DNA of 64,000 nucleotides, taken from NCBI RefSeq assembly GCF_016888165.1, contig NZ_JACSWC010000433.1, positions 1 through 64,000 on the forward strand. The letters are read 5' to 3'. The stretch is from Halomicronema sp. CCY15110. Lineage in GTDB: Bacteria > Cyanobacteriota > Cyanobacteriia > Phormidesmidales > Phormidesmidaceae. The notes under the pieces are model-generated. The model saw nothing but the letters and a program-made list of their open reading frames with translations. It made no database searches and was not told the DNA's origin. The position numbers and the translations under genes were made by a program. Positions 37,524 through 46,175 of the stretch are shown here, one piece after another (positions within the stretch are counted from its first letter, which is position 1; the number at the start of each line of letters is the position of its first letter).

Positions 37524-38876
37524 ATGAGCTACGATTTCGACTTATTTGTAATTGGTGGGGGGTCTGGGGGCATTTCTTCGGCCCGCAGAGCCGCTCAGTA
37601 CGGCGCAAAAGTTGGCGTTGCAGAATCTTGGACCATTGGCGGCACCTGCGTCAATCGCGGCTGCGTCCCCAAAAAGTTGATGATGTATGCGTCCCGGTTT
37701 CCCGAGCAATTTCAGGCGGCAACCGGGTACGGCTGGAGTCAGAGTGACAGCAAATTTGACTGGCCGACCCTGATTAACGCGGTGGAAAACGAGCTCAAAC
37801 GGCTGAACGGCATCTATGACGGCATGTTGGAACGCTCTAATGTCCAGGTGTTGCCGCATTATGCCCGCTTCATTGATGCCCATACCTTAGACGTGGGTGG
37901 CGAAAAAGTGACCGCTGAGAAGATTTTGATCGCGGTGGGCGGCAAGCCCGTGCTGCCTCCCATTCCCGGGATTGAACACGCCATCACCTCGGACGATATT
38001 TTCCATTTGCCGACCCAACCGCATAAGGCCGTCATTTTGGGTGGTGGCTACATCGGCTGTGAATTTGCCTGCATTTTGAACGGGTTGGGCACTGAAGTTA
38101 CCCAGGTCATTCGGGGCGATAAGATTTTGCGGGGCTTTGATGAAGATATCCGCGATGAAATTCAAGCCAAGATGATCGCCGACGGCATCCACATCATGAC
38201 GCAAACGGACATCAAGCACGTGGCAAAAACGGATGCGGGCGTGGATGTCTGTGTGTTGCTTAACGGTCACGAGGAGCACATTTTGGCGGATGTGGTGAGC
38301 TTGGCTGCCTTGGGCCGAAAGCCGAACATCGAGAAGTTGGGGTTGGAAAATACCCAGGTGGAACTGGCTGCTGGAGCGATCGCGGTGGACAAATACAGCA
38401 CCACCGCAGAACCCCACATTTTCGCCGTGGGGGACGTGACGGATAAGGTCAACCTGACTCCGGTCGCCATTTCGGAAGGACGCGCCTTTGCCGATACGCA
38501 GTTTGGCGGCCAGTCGCGCACCATGAGCTACGACAACATTCCCACTGCGGTCTTCACTTCGCCGGAGGCGGCGACGGTGGGGCTGACGGAAGCGGAAGCG
38601 ATCGCCCAATATGGCGCAGACAACATCAAGGTCTATCGCTCAAAGTTCCGGCCCATGTTCTACACCATGCCGGACATTCAAACCAAGACCCTGATGAAAA
38701 TGATCGTCCACGCGGAGAGCGATCTCGTCATCGGCGCTCACATGGTCGGTGACGATGCGGCGGAGATTATTCAAGGAGTCGCGATCGCCCTCAAATCCGG
38801 CGCAACCAAAGCCAACTTTGACGCGACGGTGGGCATTCACCCCAGTGCGGCTGAAGAGTTCGTCACCATGCGTTAG
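37524..38876 (+). CDS. gor: Glutathione-disulfide reductase
   Basis: The 450-residue flavoenzyme reduces oxidised glutathione with NADPH. FAD binding is by DLFVIGGGSGGISSARRAAQYG, and the redox disulfide is GGTCVNRGCVPKKLM. The NADPH domain has AVILGGGYIGCEFACIL, and the C-terminal interface domain ends with the catalytic pair in VGIHPSAAEEFVTMR (His and Glu). The first ATG of two overlapping ones (37520 and 37524) opens a different frame; the second follows AAGGAGGT at six bases and is the true start. A textbook terminator follows. The dinucleotide-site residues were not enough for me to settle NADPH versus NADH preference. Confidence 0.96.
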   Translation: MSYDFDLFVIGGGSGGISSARRAAQYGAKVGVAESWTIGGTCVNRGCVPKKLMMYASRFPEQFQAATGYGWSQSDSKFDWPTLINAVENELKRLNGIYDGMLERSNVQVLPHYARFIDAHTLDVGGEKVTAEKILIAVGGKPVLPPIPGIEHAITSDDIFHLPTQPHKAVILGGGYIGCEFACILNGLGTEVTQVIRGDKILRGFDEDIRDEIQAKMIADGIHIMTQTDIKHVAKTDAGVDVCVLLNGHEEHILADVVSLAALGRKPNIEKLGLENTQVELAAGAIAVDKYSTTAEPHIFAVGDVTDKVNLTPVAISEGRAFADTQFGGQSRTMSYDNIPTAVFTSPEAATVGLTEAEAIAQYGADNIKVYRSKFRPMFYTMPDIQTKTLMKMIVHAESDLVIGAHMVGDDAAEIIQGVAIALKSGATKANFDATVGIHPSAAEEFVTMR

Positions 38877-38903
38877 CGTCGCCGCAAGCTAACGGCAACC
38901 GAT

Positions 38904-38937
38904 AAAAAGCCCCCCGAAGATAATCGGGGGGCTTTTT
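38904..38937 (+). terminator. Strong Rho-independent terminator of gor
   Basis: A perfect 13-bp stem (aaaaagccccccg at 38904-38916 with its complement at 38925-38937) around an 8-nt loop, ending in five Ts. It is the clearest intrinsic terminator in the window, and because the A-run and T-run flank the stem it can work on both strands. Confidence 0.93.
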
Positions 38938-39050
38938 GCTGTGAAGACTGACATCACCCCAACCTGTGAGCAAAAACACATATTCCGTCCGGGAGCGACG
39001 TCAGATGGGGCTGTTTTCATAGACAACCCAACGTAAGGAGCGTGCCCCCC

Positions 39051-39161
39051 ATGACCCTCGAACAAATACAAGGTCTGTGGATTTGCCTGATGATCAGCCT
39101 TTCCACGGTGATTATTTGCCCCGCCGTTTTATGGGTTTTGCCCGATCGTTCTGCTGCTTAG
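39051..39161 (+). CDS. 36-residue single-helix membrane protein
   Basis: A very small gene with an excellent ribosome-binding site (taaggag at 39035-39041, nine bases before the ATG). The product begins MTLEQIQGLW and has one hydrophobic helix (about residues 9-30, ICLMISLSTVIICPAVLWVL), followed by PDRSAA. It lies 113 bp after the gor terminator, so it needs its own promoter. Its size and make-up recall the one-helix subunits of photosynthetic complexes, but I recognise none of the Psb, Psa or Pet subunits. The combination of SD, start, helix and short basic/polar tail supports a real gene. Confidence 0.6.
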   Translation: MTLEQIQGLWICLMISLSTVIICPAVLWVLPDRSAA

Positions 39162-39296
39162 AAATCGAGATTTAATGAAGTTGGCACCGCCGTCTCGGCT
39201 GTTCCCTGCTAGGTTCTAGGCGGATTTCGTCAGCATGAGATTTGAGATCATCCTCAGCGCTGAGAGATTGTCCGCCATTACCTGGCTTTGGTCGCT

Positions 39297-40664
39297 CTAG
39301 GCATCCGTTTGTTGTGCGAGCCAGGTCAACGCTTCTGCCGAAGTCGTGATGTGGCCCTCGGCATGGGCAATTTCGGCAGCAGCCAGCAGTCGACCAATGT
39401 GCGGCCCCGGACGCAGCCCCAATTGCTGAATCAAATCGCGCCCCGTCACCAAAGCATGGGGATGGGCCACCGGATCTGCCGGATTCATAAAGCGATTGAT
39501 GAGTCCGGTCAGGACAGTCAACGGTACCCCTTCGGCCAAGCCCACTAAGACTAAAGCGATAAAGCTGTTCCCCGCCGTTTTGAATAGCTGATATTGCTGC
39601 CGAGCTGAATCATCGCCCTGAGCGATCGCCTGCAAGACGGGCCAACTGCGCAAAATTGCCAGCACGGCTTGTTGCTCGGCGCGACTGTATTTGAAATGGG
39701 TCAGTTCCGTTTCGGCAATGGCGACATCGGGCGACAAGATGCGACTCAGCTTCGCCGCCTTAAACCAGCTCCGGTGAAAGCCGGGGGGCGTTTGTTCTTT
39801 GATCCACCCGTTGAGCAACTTGGCAAATCCTGGACAATGTTCTCGCAACTGCACTGCCGCCGCGTCCACCGCCGCCAACTGCCGAATCTGCACCGCCGAC
39901 AGGTTGGGCAGCCAGGTACAGAGCACGTCATCGTCCCAGGCCAGCTTCATCAGCGGCGTGCCCTCCGGCTTGCTCAGCAGGCTATCCAGCTCGCCGCGCA
40001 CCCGCTCCGCTGCCACTTTGCCCAGCAGGGGAGCCAGTTCGTGAATGGTGGAGCGGGTCGGTTCATCCAGGGTGAAATCGAGTTGGGCCGCCTGACGATA
40101 GGCCCGCAGCAGTCGTAGGGGATCATCCGCTAGGTTATCCGCTGCGATCATCCGCAGCACCCGCCGCTCTAAATCAGCGCAGCCCCCCAGCGGGTCAAAG
40201 ACCTGTTCGGTATGGGGATGGTAAGCGATCGCATTCACCGTAAAATCGCGGCGATGCAAATCGGATTCCAGGCTATCGCCGACCTGCTGGGCAAAGTCTA
40301 CGGTGGCTTGGGCAAATACCACCCGCGCAATCTGATTCTGTGGATCGAGCACCACAAACCCGGCGTCATAGTGACGGGCGATCGCTCGGGCCGTTTCCAC
40401 CGCCGCACCGGGCACCACAAAATCCAAATCGAGATAGTCGGCCTTGCGGCCCAGCAGGGCATCGCGCACACTGCCCCCCACCAAGTGCGCCGATTCCGGC
40501 AGGAGGGACAGCTCAAAGGGCCAAGTCTGAGGCGATAATACAGAGCTCACGGACAGCGCGGCGGCAGCGAAGGGGGATTGTTCGAGGGAAACAGCTTGCA
40601 ATGCAGGACGACGGGTAGACAACAAAACCTTCGGGTACGAGAGGGTACCCACCAACGAAGGCAC
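39297..40664 (-). CDS. cca: tRNA nucleotidyltransferase / poly(A) polymerase family
   Basis: Adds or repairs the 3' CCA end of tRNA. The head domain has HLVGGSVRDALLGRKADYLDLDFVV, the GG and DxD motifs of class II nucleotidyltransferases. Then come ARVVFAQATVDFAQ, the RRDFTVNAIAYH motif with LGGCADLERRVLRMI, and the ADDPLRLLRAYRQAAQLDF motif. The tail is an HD-free helical domain. The open frame starts at a GTG giving 455 residues, but its first 38 codons lie in a structured stretch and look unlike the family. A GTG at 40550 (giving 417 residues) is a good alternative. In cyanobacteria CCA addition may be split between two related enzymes, so an A-adding-only role is possible. Confidence 0.9.
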   Translation of the reverse strand: MPSLVGTLSYPKVLLSTRRPALQAVSLEQSPFAAAALSVSSVLSPQTWPFELSLLPESAHLVGGSVRDALLGRKADYLDLDFVVPGAAVETARAIARHYDAGFVVLDPQNQIARVVFAQATVDFAQQVGDSLESDLHRRDFTVNAIAYHPHTEQVFDPLGGCADLERRVLRMIAADNLADDPLRLLRAYRQAAQLDFTLDEPTRSTIHELAPLLGKVAAERVRGELDSLLSKPEGTPLMKLAWDDDVLCTWLPNLSAVQIRQLAAVDAAAVQLREHCPGFAKLLNGWIKEQTPPGFHRSWFKAAKLSRILSPDVAIAETELTHFKYSRAEQQAVLAILRSWPVLQAIAQGDDSARQQYQLFKTAGNSFIALVLVGLAEGVPLTVLTGLINRFMNPADPVAHPHALVTGRDLIQQLGLRPGPHIGRLLAAAEIAHAEGHITTSAEALTWLAQQTDA

Positions 40665-40786
40665 AGCTTTTCATTTTGCAACATTGCTCCCCACTCTGAA
40701 AGCAGCTCAACCGCAAGTTGCGCTAGATTAGCAAAAACTTAGCACTCTCTTGTTCCACAGTAGGCCGTTTCTTCGGAAAAGATCCA

Positions 40787-41035
40787 ATGTGCATTTGTGT
40801 GAATTGCCACTACGTCGATCGCTGCACCACTTACAACGCGGTCGAAACCCAACACCAGCAACCCCATCTGACGGAATCGCCGACCTTTGAGGCGACCAAC
40901 CCCACCATCAATGTCAATATTCGCCAAGACGGCGAAATTATCGAGATGGAGTGGGATGTCGTCGGCTGCGACAGCTTTGCTGAAGAAATGGGCAAGTGGT
41001 CGAAGCTGCGCCCCGGCGAACTGGTGCCCACGTAG
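40787..41035 (+). CDS. ycf34: Ycf34 family iron-sulfur protein
   Basis: An 82-residue protein beginning MCICVNCHYVDRCTTYNAVETQHQQPHL, with cysteines at positions 2, 4, 7 and 13, and the conserved acidic block INVNIRQDGEIIEMEWDVVGCDSFAEEMGKW. This is the Ycf34 signature, found in cyanobacteria and red-algal plastids. The family is reported to bind an iron-sulfur cluster and to affect photosynthetic electron transport. Length is normal. It diverges from cca and is closed by a long palindromic terminator. Confidence 0.93.
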   Translation: MCICVNCHYVDRCTTYNAVETQHQQPHLTESPTFEATNPTINVNIRQDGEIIEMEWDVVGCDSFAEEMGKWSKLRPGELVPT

Positions 41036-41045
41036 CGATCTCGAT

Positions 41046-41080
41046 CAGGGGACGCTCCCTTTCAAAGGGAGCGTCCCCTG
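41046..41080 (+). terminator. Long palindrome after ycf34
   Basis: Perfect 17-bp arms (caggggacgctcccttt at 41046-41062 and its complement at 41064-41080) with essentially no loop, 10 bp after the ycf34 stop. It is also shared with the end of the convergent small gene at 41125. The Ts next to the loop are not a U-tail, so it acts as a strong stem without a classical U-run. Confidence 0.7.
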
Positions 41081-41124
41081 GGCAGTTGTCTGATTTCGCT
41101 GGGGGGAGGGCGTCGGCCATTGTC

Positions 41125-41253
41125 TCAGTCGGCCATTTTCTCAATAGTTTCATTGCTGATCTCATAACGGCCCTCAATTCCCTCCAGGCCCAATAATTCG
41201 GCAGCGGCGACTTCGGCTACCGTTCCCGCGATCGCCATCTGGATGGCGGTCAT
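41125..41253 (-). CDS. 42-residue protein of unknown function
   Basis: This short minus-strand gene starts at an ATG preceded by TAGGAG at an 8-base distance (41262-41267). It encodes MTAIQMAIAGTVAEVAAAEL, then LLGLEGIEGRYEISNETIEKMAD. The first part is an alanine-rich amphipathic helix, the last part acidic. No membrane span or cysteine is present. It converges with ycf34 over the shared palindrome. The good ribosome-binding site and protein-like composition argue for a real gene; no family is recognised. Confidence 0.5.
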   Translation of the reverse strand: MTAIQMAIAGTVAEVAAAELLGLEGIEGRYEISNETIEKMAD

Positions 41254-41348
41254 AACATTACTCCTACCGGTTCACCAGTCGGTGAGTTGGGCCTCGACCT
41301 ACTGGCGAAACTGCCTGGACGCATTTCGTTGCTCCACGCAAAGAAATA

Positions 41349-41374
41349 GGCCGTTCCTTACCAAAGAAACGGCC
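41349..41374. terminator. Hairpin upstream of the 42-codon gene
   Basis: ggccgtt (41349-41355) pairs with aacggcc (41368-41374) around a 12-nt loop that partly pairs further. It is flanked by A/T-rich sequence (aaata/ctatt). It may terminate the minus-strand frame at 41413, or lie in the leader of the 42-codon gene. Confidence 0.45.
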
Positions 41375-41412
41375 CTATTGATGTAAACCACGATGCTAGT
41401 AGCCTTGGGCTA

Positions 41413-41748
41413 CTAGCCCGCCACACTGGCGACTATTAGCCGCAGCGTCGTGAAGAACAGCGGCCATTCGGTGTAATCAGGCAGCATCGCCACCAAGCGA
41501 TCGGCCAAAGCGGGCAGGCTGTAGCTGCCGCCAGTCACTAAACCACCTAGCACAATGGTGAAGATACTGAGTTGATCGATAGGTAAATTAAATTGACCTA
41601 TCAGCCGATTTTCGGCCTTTGATGTGCGATTTGAGTATTGAGAGTCAATCGAATCGCGATCGCTAGGCGAGAAAATATTGAATTGAAAAGGCCTTGCCGA
41701 GAGAGGTCGAAGGAAACGGACACTAGAGGAAACGCTAAGAGTATTCAA
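41413..41748 (-). CDS. Possible small membrane protein (weak)
   Basis: A 111-codon frame starting at TTG without a Shine-Dalgarno sequence. The first half is Ser/Arg-rich and not protein-like. The second half (LSIFTIVLGGLVTGGSYSLPALADRLVAMLPDYTEWPLFFTTLRLIVASVAG) is plausible as one or two membrane segments. It may be a real short gene starting further in, or the end of a decayed one. I know no relative. The DNA upstream is AT-rich. Confidence 0.3.
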   Translation of the reverse strand: MNTLSVSSSVRFLRPLSARPFQFNIFSPSDRDSIDSQYSNRTSKAENRLIGQFNLPIDQLSIFTIVLGGLVTGGSYSLPALADRLVAMLPDYTEWPLFFTTLRLIVASVAG

Positions 41749-41882
41749 TTTAGTTGAGAGGAGGATTTTTCAGTTGTATTATTAGTATATTTTATAACTC
41801 AGGGCAATGTCACCCCCTTTCGAGGGATTTTTTCGGTAAAAATGCACTTCTGAGGTATAAAATCTTCTCGGTTTTTCGGTGA

Positions 41883-41932
41883 GTCGAATCGGCACTGAGC
41901 GCATTCACGAATAAACTCAGTGCCGATTCGAC
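41883..41932 (-). terminator. Terminator-like inverted repeat after glsA
   Basis: Perfect 17-bp arms (gtcgaatcggcactgag at 41883-41899 and 41916-41932) with a 16-nt loop, 17 bp beyond the glsA stop. Stem stability is high; no U-run follows. Confidence 0.7.
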
Positions 41933-41948
41933 AATTGGGTGCTGCCCG

Positions 41949-43004
41949 CTAACTCGGGTTCGCCAGGTCGGGGTGTGGCGGGCAAGGGGCGGACTCCACC
42001 GAGTCAGTGGTTAAGCTTTGGCGAAAGCGACAGTGCCCCATCGAGAGATCAAACATGTGGAAGCCATATTCCTGCGACAGGGCTTCAAACACCTTGAGAC
42101 CGCGCACGCTGTTGCCATGTTCGTCCAACGGTGGTGAGAACACGGCAATACCGGCTTGATTGGGCACCACGGCAATCAGGCCGCCAGAAACGCCACTCTT
42201 GGCCGGAATGCCCACCCGAAAGGCCCATTCCCCCGCGAAGTTATACATGCCGCAGGTGTACATGACGCTGAGCAAATCGCGCACGTACTCAGGCTGTAAG
42301 ACTCGCTTTCCCGTGATGGGATGTTGCCCCTGGTTTGCCAGCGCCGCCGCCATGGTGGCCAAGTCTTGGCAGGTCACGAGCAAGGCGCATTGCTGAAAGT
42401 ACAGATCGAGGGCTTCTTCGATGTCACCGTGCAACATGCCGAAATTGAGCATGAGGTGGGCCATGGCGCGGTTGCGGTGCCCCGTGGCCCGCTCGGATAG
42501 GAAGGTGGAAATATCGACGTAGACATCTCTGCCGACGTAACGCTCAAACATGGCCAACAGGCGATTGAGCCGCTCAGTAGGGGTGTCGCCTTTGATCAAA
42601 CTGGTGGTGGCGATCGCCCCGGCATTGATCATGGGATTGTCCGGTCGATGGGAGGTTTCGTCCAGGCGGATGTGGGAGTTGAAGGGATCGCCGGTGGGTT
42701 CCACTCCGACTTTTTCTAGCAGGCGATCGCGACCCCAATCTTCCATGGCCATGCCGTAAACGAACACTTTGGAAATGGATTGAATCGTGAACTCTTGCTG
42801 AAAGTCGCCCACTTGAAACATGCGACCATCCAGCGTGACTACACTGATGGCAAATTTGTTGGCATCCGCTTTAGCTAGTTCGGGAATGTAGCTCGCCACC
42901 TGGCCATCGTTGAGATCCCGATATTCTTGGTACAGCGTTTCCAAAAAAGACTGAATGGGGGGCACCACGTGATTTTCACCTTTGCGCAATGAAGTTGCCT
43001 GCAA
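41949..43004 (-). CDS. glsA: Glutaminase (class A beta-lactamase-like)
   Basis: Hydrolyses glutamine to glutamate and ammonia. The 351-residue protein has the serine-dependent glutaminase core: [12 protein letters not shown], the catalytic [13 protein letters not shown] (the SxxK motif), the [14 protein letters not shown] segment, and the C-terminal [11 protein letters not shown]-type strand (here [41 protein letters not shown]). About 30 extra C-terminal residues follow the usual end ([19 protein letters not shown]). Length is slightly above the common 305-330 range. It stands alone on the minus strand with its own terminator hairpin. Confidence 0.95.
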   Translation of the reverse strand: MQATSLRKGENHVVPPIQSFLETLYQEYRDLNDGQVASYIPELAKADANKFAISVVTLDGRMFQVGDFQQEFTIQSISKVFVYGMAMEDWGRDRLLEKVGVEPTGDPFNSHIRLDETSHRPDNPMINAGAIATTSLIKGDTPTERLNRLLAMFERYVGRDVYVDISTFLSERATGHRNRAMAHLMLNFGMLHGDIEEALDLYFQQCALLVTCQDLATMAAALANQGQHPITGKRVLQPEYVRDLLSVMYTCGMYNFAGEWAFRVGIPAKSGVSGGLIAVVPNQAGIAVFSPPLDEHGNSVRGLKVFEALSQEYGFHMFDLSMGHCRFRQSLTTDSVESAPCPPHPDLANPS

Positions 43005-43319
43005 AATCTTTCACTGCTGTCACCATATCAGGCTGATTTGCTAGCGACGAGCCAGATTGATCAGCTATGCAGACCATCCCCTCAGTCAACAAATTACGGT
43101 GACCCGCTCGATCTAAAAATGACTCTTCACGGTCGCGCGCGGTGCGCTGCAACCAGATATAAACTCTACTAGGCTGAGAAACGCTATGAAGCAATAAAAA
43201 AGGGCAAGCTAACCAGCTTACCCTCAGAACCTCTGACTGGGAGGCAATGCCTCCTAGTGATTTAGAGTCAAAACTTTACCAAGACCAAAAAGCTCAGACT
43301 CCAGAGAAAATTGTAAAAA
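43005..43319. other. Region between glsA and the hli gene, with the hli terminator
   Basis: A hairpin at 43201-43224 (agggcaagct with agcttaccct, one mismatch) is followed on the minus strand by TTTTTTATT, a proper intrinsic terminator for the hli transcript. A second small hairpin (ggaggc-aat-gcctcc, 43240-43254) lies just before it. The 43005-43190 part should hold the glsA promoter; the 72-codon frame there is not supported. Confidence 0.75.
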
Positions 43320-43463
43320 CTACATCAGACCCAGCTGAGACAGAATGCCTTGGCCAGTGATTACTTCAGTGGCAATGCCAATTACGAATCCGAGCATTGC
43401 CAAACGGCCATTCCAGTTTTCTGCAAACTCGGTGAAACCAAACTTACCTTGCTCTTCAGCCAT
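43320..43463 (-). CDS. hli: High-light-inducible one-helix chlorophyll-binding protein
   Basis: A 47-residue Hli (SCP) protein, [20 protein letters not shown] followed by [21 protein letters not shown]. The membrane helix carries ExxNGRxAM, the chlorophyll-binding motif of the LHC superfamily (here ENWNGRLAM). Hlips bind chlorophyll and carotenoid, quench excess energy and protect photosystem II assembly or chlorophyll synthesis. The ATG preceded by GAGG is chosen; a longer frame (15 extra codons) lacks family likeness. Upstream lies an inverted pair of HLR1-like half sites, fitting light-stress control, and downstream a clear terminator. Confidence 0.95.
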   Translation of the reverse strand: MAEEQGKFGFTEFAENWNGRLAMLGFVIGIATEVITGQGILSQLGLM

Positions 43464-43513
43464 GTTACAAACCTCTGTTGCTTCAAGGAGACGGGAGACT
43501 TGAATCATCTCTT

Positions 43514-43528
43514 GTTTACAAATGTAAC
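43514..43528 (-). promoter_or_regulatory. HLR1-like half-sites upstream of the hli gene
   Basis: GTTTACAAATGTAAC gives, on the two strands, TTTACAAA and GTTACATT, both fitting the HLR1 half-site (G/T)TTACA(T/A)(T/A) recognised by the response regulator RpaB. The halves are inverted and overlap, whereas a classical HLR1 is a direct repeat. A third match, GTTACAAA, lies at 43464-43471 next to the start codon. The gene type is a known RpaB target, which makes the element credible. Confidence 0.5.
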
Positions 43529-43589
43529 TATTCTCTGGAGAATTTGCAACATTTCTTCAATATTTATCTCGATGGGTCTAAGAAGCCTG

Positions 43590-45401
43590 TTAAGGCAGGG
43601 CTAGGGCGCTGCCACCGCCCCGGCGGACGGGTTCGGCCACGGCGATCGCAATCCCGTCTGGCTTGACAAAGATTCCGGTGGCGGCCCCAATTTCGTCGGT
43701 GGGCGTCAATTGATGACCTTGGGCTAATAGAGCCTGGCCAACCGCTGTGCGCTCCAACCCCTGATCAACGAGGGTGACGCCGCTGTTGCGTTGCGACAAC
43801 CGGGGGGCCGCGATCGCCTCCTCCAGAATCAAACCAAAGTCCATCACATTCACTGCGATATTCAAGACGGTGGTGATGATCGTGGAGCCGCCTGGCGACC
43901 CAAAGGCCAATAGCCCCCCATCTGGGGTCAGCGCGATCGTCGGGGCCATGCTGCTGCGGGGTCGCTTACCGGGTTCGGGCACGTTGGGGTGTGGGGCCTC
44001 GGGGTCAAAGTCGGTCAATTCGTTATTCAAAATAAAGCCGTAACCGGGCACCACCATGCCAGAGCCGCCCGTCGATTCCAAAGTGAGCGTGTAGGAAACG
44101 GCCATGCCGTTGCGGTCAACCACGGTGAGATGGGTGGTCGAGAGTCCCTCATTAGCCTGGGTAAGAGAGACGGGGGGCTGGGTGGTAAGACTTGGGCTTG
44201 GATCACGCTGGTAGGGCAAAGGGTTGCCTGCGATCGCCCGATAGTTGGCTTCATCAGCGGGTGCGGTTGAAGGCAGTTCGCCCCGGCGCTGCGCGAGATA
44301 GGCGTCGTCGAGCAGTCCCGCCAGGGGCACATCGACATATTCTGGATCGCCCAGGTAGGCATTGCGATCGCTAAAGGCAAGGCGCTCCGCTTCGATGAGC
44401 CAGTGCAGCGCCTCGGCTTGTTCCATTGCCCCTAAGTCAAAGCCTTCCAGTAGTTTTAGGGTTTGGGCGACGGTGATGCCGCCGCTGCTGGGTAAGCCCA
44501 TGCCATAGAGCCGATAGCCGCGATAGGTGCTGGTCACTGGGGGGCGCACCCGGACTTCGTAACGATCCAGGTCGGCCTCGGTTAAGGTGCCCGGCCAAAC
44601 TTTAAACGGAGGATTGTCGGTCACGGGAGGCGCTTGTACGGTGTGGGCGATCGCCTGGGCAAGGTCGCCTCGGTAAAAATCGTTAACGCCTTCAGTTGCC
44701 AGGCGGCGATAAGTGGCCGCCAGATCCGGGTTGCGAAAGCGGCTGCCGATGGCGGGCAGTTCATCCCCTGGCAAGTACAAGTCGCGGGTGCTGGTGAAAG
44801 CGGCGAAGCGATCGCGGTTCCGTTCGACCTGTTCGGCAAAGGTCGCATCGACGGTAAAGCCTGACTCAGCCAGGGCGATCGCCGGTTGCAGACTTGCTGC
44901 CAGCGATCGCGTGCCGTATCGTGCCAATGCGGTGGCCCAATTCAGCGGTGTGCCCGGTACGCCAACGGCGAGACCACTGGAAATGCGGTTGGGAAAAAAC
45001 GGCAAATTTTCGCCGGTTGCGCTGTCGGGGTCGCGAAACAACTCGGGGGTGACGGCGGCGGGGGCCGCTTCGCGACCATCGAGGGTGATCACGGTGTCGC
45101 GATCGGGCTGGTAAATCAACATAAAGCCCCCGCCGCCAATGCCCGCCGAAAAGGGCTCGGTGACGCCCAAAGCCGCTGCTGTCGTCACTGCGGCATCCAC
45201 GGCATTGCCGCCCGACCTCAAGACTTCCAGACCAATTTGGGTGGCGCGCTGATCAACACTCGCCACCGCGCCCCCAGTGCCGATCGCGACATGAGCAGAG
45301 GGCTGCGATCGCCCGGCGCTGGGCCACCACAGCCCGATCACCAGAACACTGAGCAACCCCACCGCCACCGTCCAACAGCGCTGCCAACTTTGTCTCGCCA
45401 C
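43590..45401 (-). CDS. ggt: Gamma-glutamyltransferase (exported)
   Basis: A 603-residue precursor with a Sec signal (TVAVGLLSVLVIGLWWPSAGRS). The enzyme splits glutathione and other gamma-glutamyl compounds outside the cytoplasm. Family motifs include AHVAIGTGGAVASVDQRATQIGLEVLRSGGNAVDAAV and SAGIGGGGFMLIY in the large subunit. The autoprocessing site is TTHLTVVDRNGMAVSYTLTLE, whose first Thr becomes the nucleophile of the small subunit. The small subunit has GSGMVVPGYGFILNNELTDF, RPRSSMAPTI and FGSPGGSTII. It lies 87 bp after chlM on the same strand but a shared function is unlikely. Confidence 0.95.
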   Translation of the reverse strand: MARQSWQRCWTVAVGLLSVLVIGLWWPSAGRSQPSAHVAIGTGGAVASVDQRATQIGLEVLRSGGNAVDAAVTTAAALGVTEPFSAGIGGGGFMLIYQPDRDTVITLDGREAAPAAVTPELFRDPDSATGENLPFFPNRISSGLAVGVPGTPLNWATALARYGTRSLAASLQPAIALAESGFTVDATFAEQVERNRDRFAAFTSTRDLYLPGDELPAIGSRFRNPDLAATYRRLATEGVNDFYRGDLAQAIAHTVQAPPVTDNPPFKVWPGTLTEADLDRYEVRVRPPVTSTYRGYRLYGMGLPSSGGITVAQTLKLLEGFDLGAMEQAEALHWLIEAERLAFSDRNAYLGDPEYVDVPLAGLLDDAYLAQRRGELPSTAPADEANYRAIAGNPLPYQRDPSPSLTTQPPVSLTQANEGLSTTHLTVVDRNGMAVSYTLTLESTGGSGMVVPGYGFILNNELTDFDPEAPHPNVPEPGKRPRSSMAPTIALTPDGGLLAFGSPGGSTIITTVLNIAVNVMDFGLILEEAIAAPRLSQRNSGVTLVDQGLERTAVGQALLAQGHQLTPTDEIGAATGIFVKPDGIAIAVAEPVRRGGGSALALP

Positions 45402-45488
45402 TTCCTCACCTCACCATGCCGTCTGTCCAAACGGTACAGCACGGCATGGCTTCAGTCAGCGATCGGGGTTCTCGAAGCCGCTATCGGG

Positions 45489-46175
45489 CTACCGCACGGC
45501 CTCAATGAGCCGAGAAAAGTAAAACTGAGTCTTGTTCATGGCTTTGCGCTCAATCTTCCACCCTAGAGACTCCAGCACCTGAACGACATCTTTTTCGGCA
45601 TGGAGATAGGCGCGGGTGGTTTTGCTCGGGCCGGGAAAAAAGCTGCCCACCTTTTTCAAAGCAGTGTAAAAAGCGGTTTTGGGCGCAAAGCTGAGAATGA
45701 CCCGCGACTCGGCCAGGGAGCTCAAATGTTCAATCATGGCCGCCGCTTTGTCTTGGGGATAGTGAATCAGCACATCCAGACAGATGACGGTGTGATACTT
45801 ACCCGTGAGGGATTCTAAATCGGACGCTTGAAACGACGGCACCGGCCCCGCTAGCAGGGTAGCGATCGCCCGTTCATGGGCCTCGCCCACCATTTTTTGA
45901 GAAATATCACTGGCCGTCACGACGGCACCCGCCTGCGCCAGGGGAATGCTCAAACTCCCAACCCCGCACCCCGCATCACAAATTGATAATCCCTTTAAAT
46001 TGCCGTCGGCTTCTAACCAAGCCATCACCGTGTCGATCGTTTGCTGGTGGCCTTTACGAATGTCGCGCTGGACTTTATTGACTTTCCCATCGCCATAGAT
46101 GCGCCGCCACCGATCAAAACCAGTGGCGTTGAAATATTCACGAACGACGGATTTATCGTCTACAGCATTGGTCAT
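45489..46175 (-). CDS. chlM: Magnesium-protoporphyrin IX O-methyltransferase
   Basis: ChlM transfers a methyl group from SAM to the 13-propionate of Mg-protoporphyrin IX, a step of chlorophyll synthesis. The 228-residue protein has the characteristic N-terminus VREYFNATGFDRWRRIYGDG. The SAM-binding CDAGCGVGSLSIPLAQAGAVV follows, then DLESLTGKYHTVICLDVLIHYPQD and the C-terminal ILSFAPKTAFYTALKKVGSFFPGPSKTTRAY. It ends QFYFSRLIEAVR as expected for cyanobacterial ChlM. Length is normal. It is a firm sign that the organism is a chlorophyll-making phototroph. Confidence 0.96.
   Translation of the reverse strand: MTNAVDDKSVVREYFNATGFDRWRRIYGDGKVNKVQRDIRKGHQQTIDTVMAWLEADGNLKGLSICDAGCGVGSLSIPLAQAGAVVTASDISQKMVGEAHERAIATLLAGPVPSFQASDLESLTGKYHTVICLDVLIHYPQDKAAAMIEHLSSLAESRVILSFAPKTAFYTALKKVGSFFPGPSKTTRAYLHAEKDVVQVLESLGWKIERKAMNKTQFYFSRLIEAVR

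Noticed and set aside
40938-41177. 79-codon frame opposite ycf34
   Set aside because: It is antisense to ycf34 and in a different frame from the 42-codon gene, which has the better start site.
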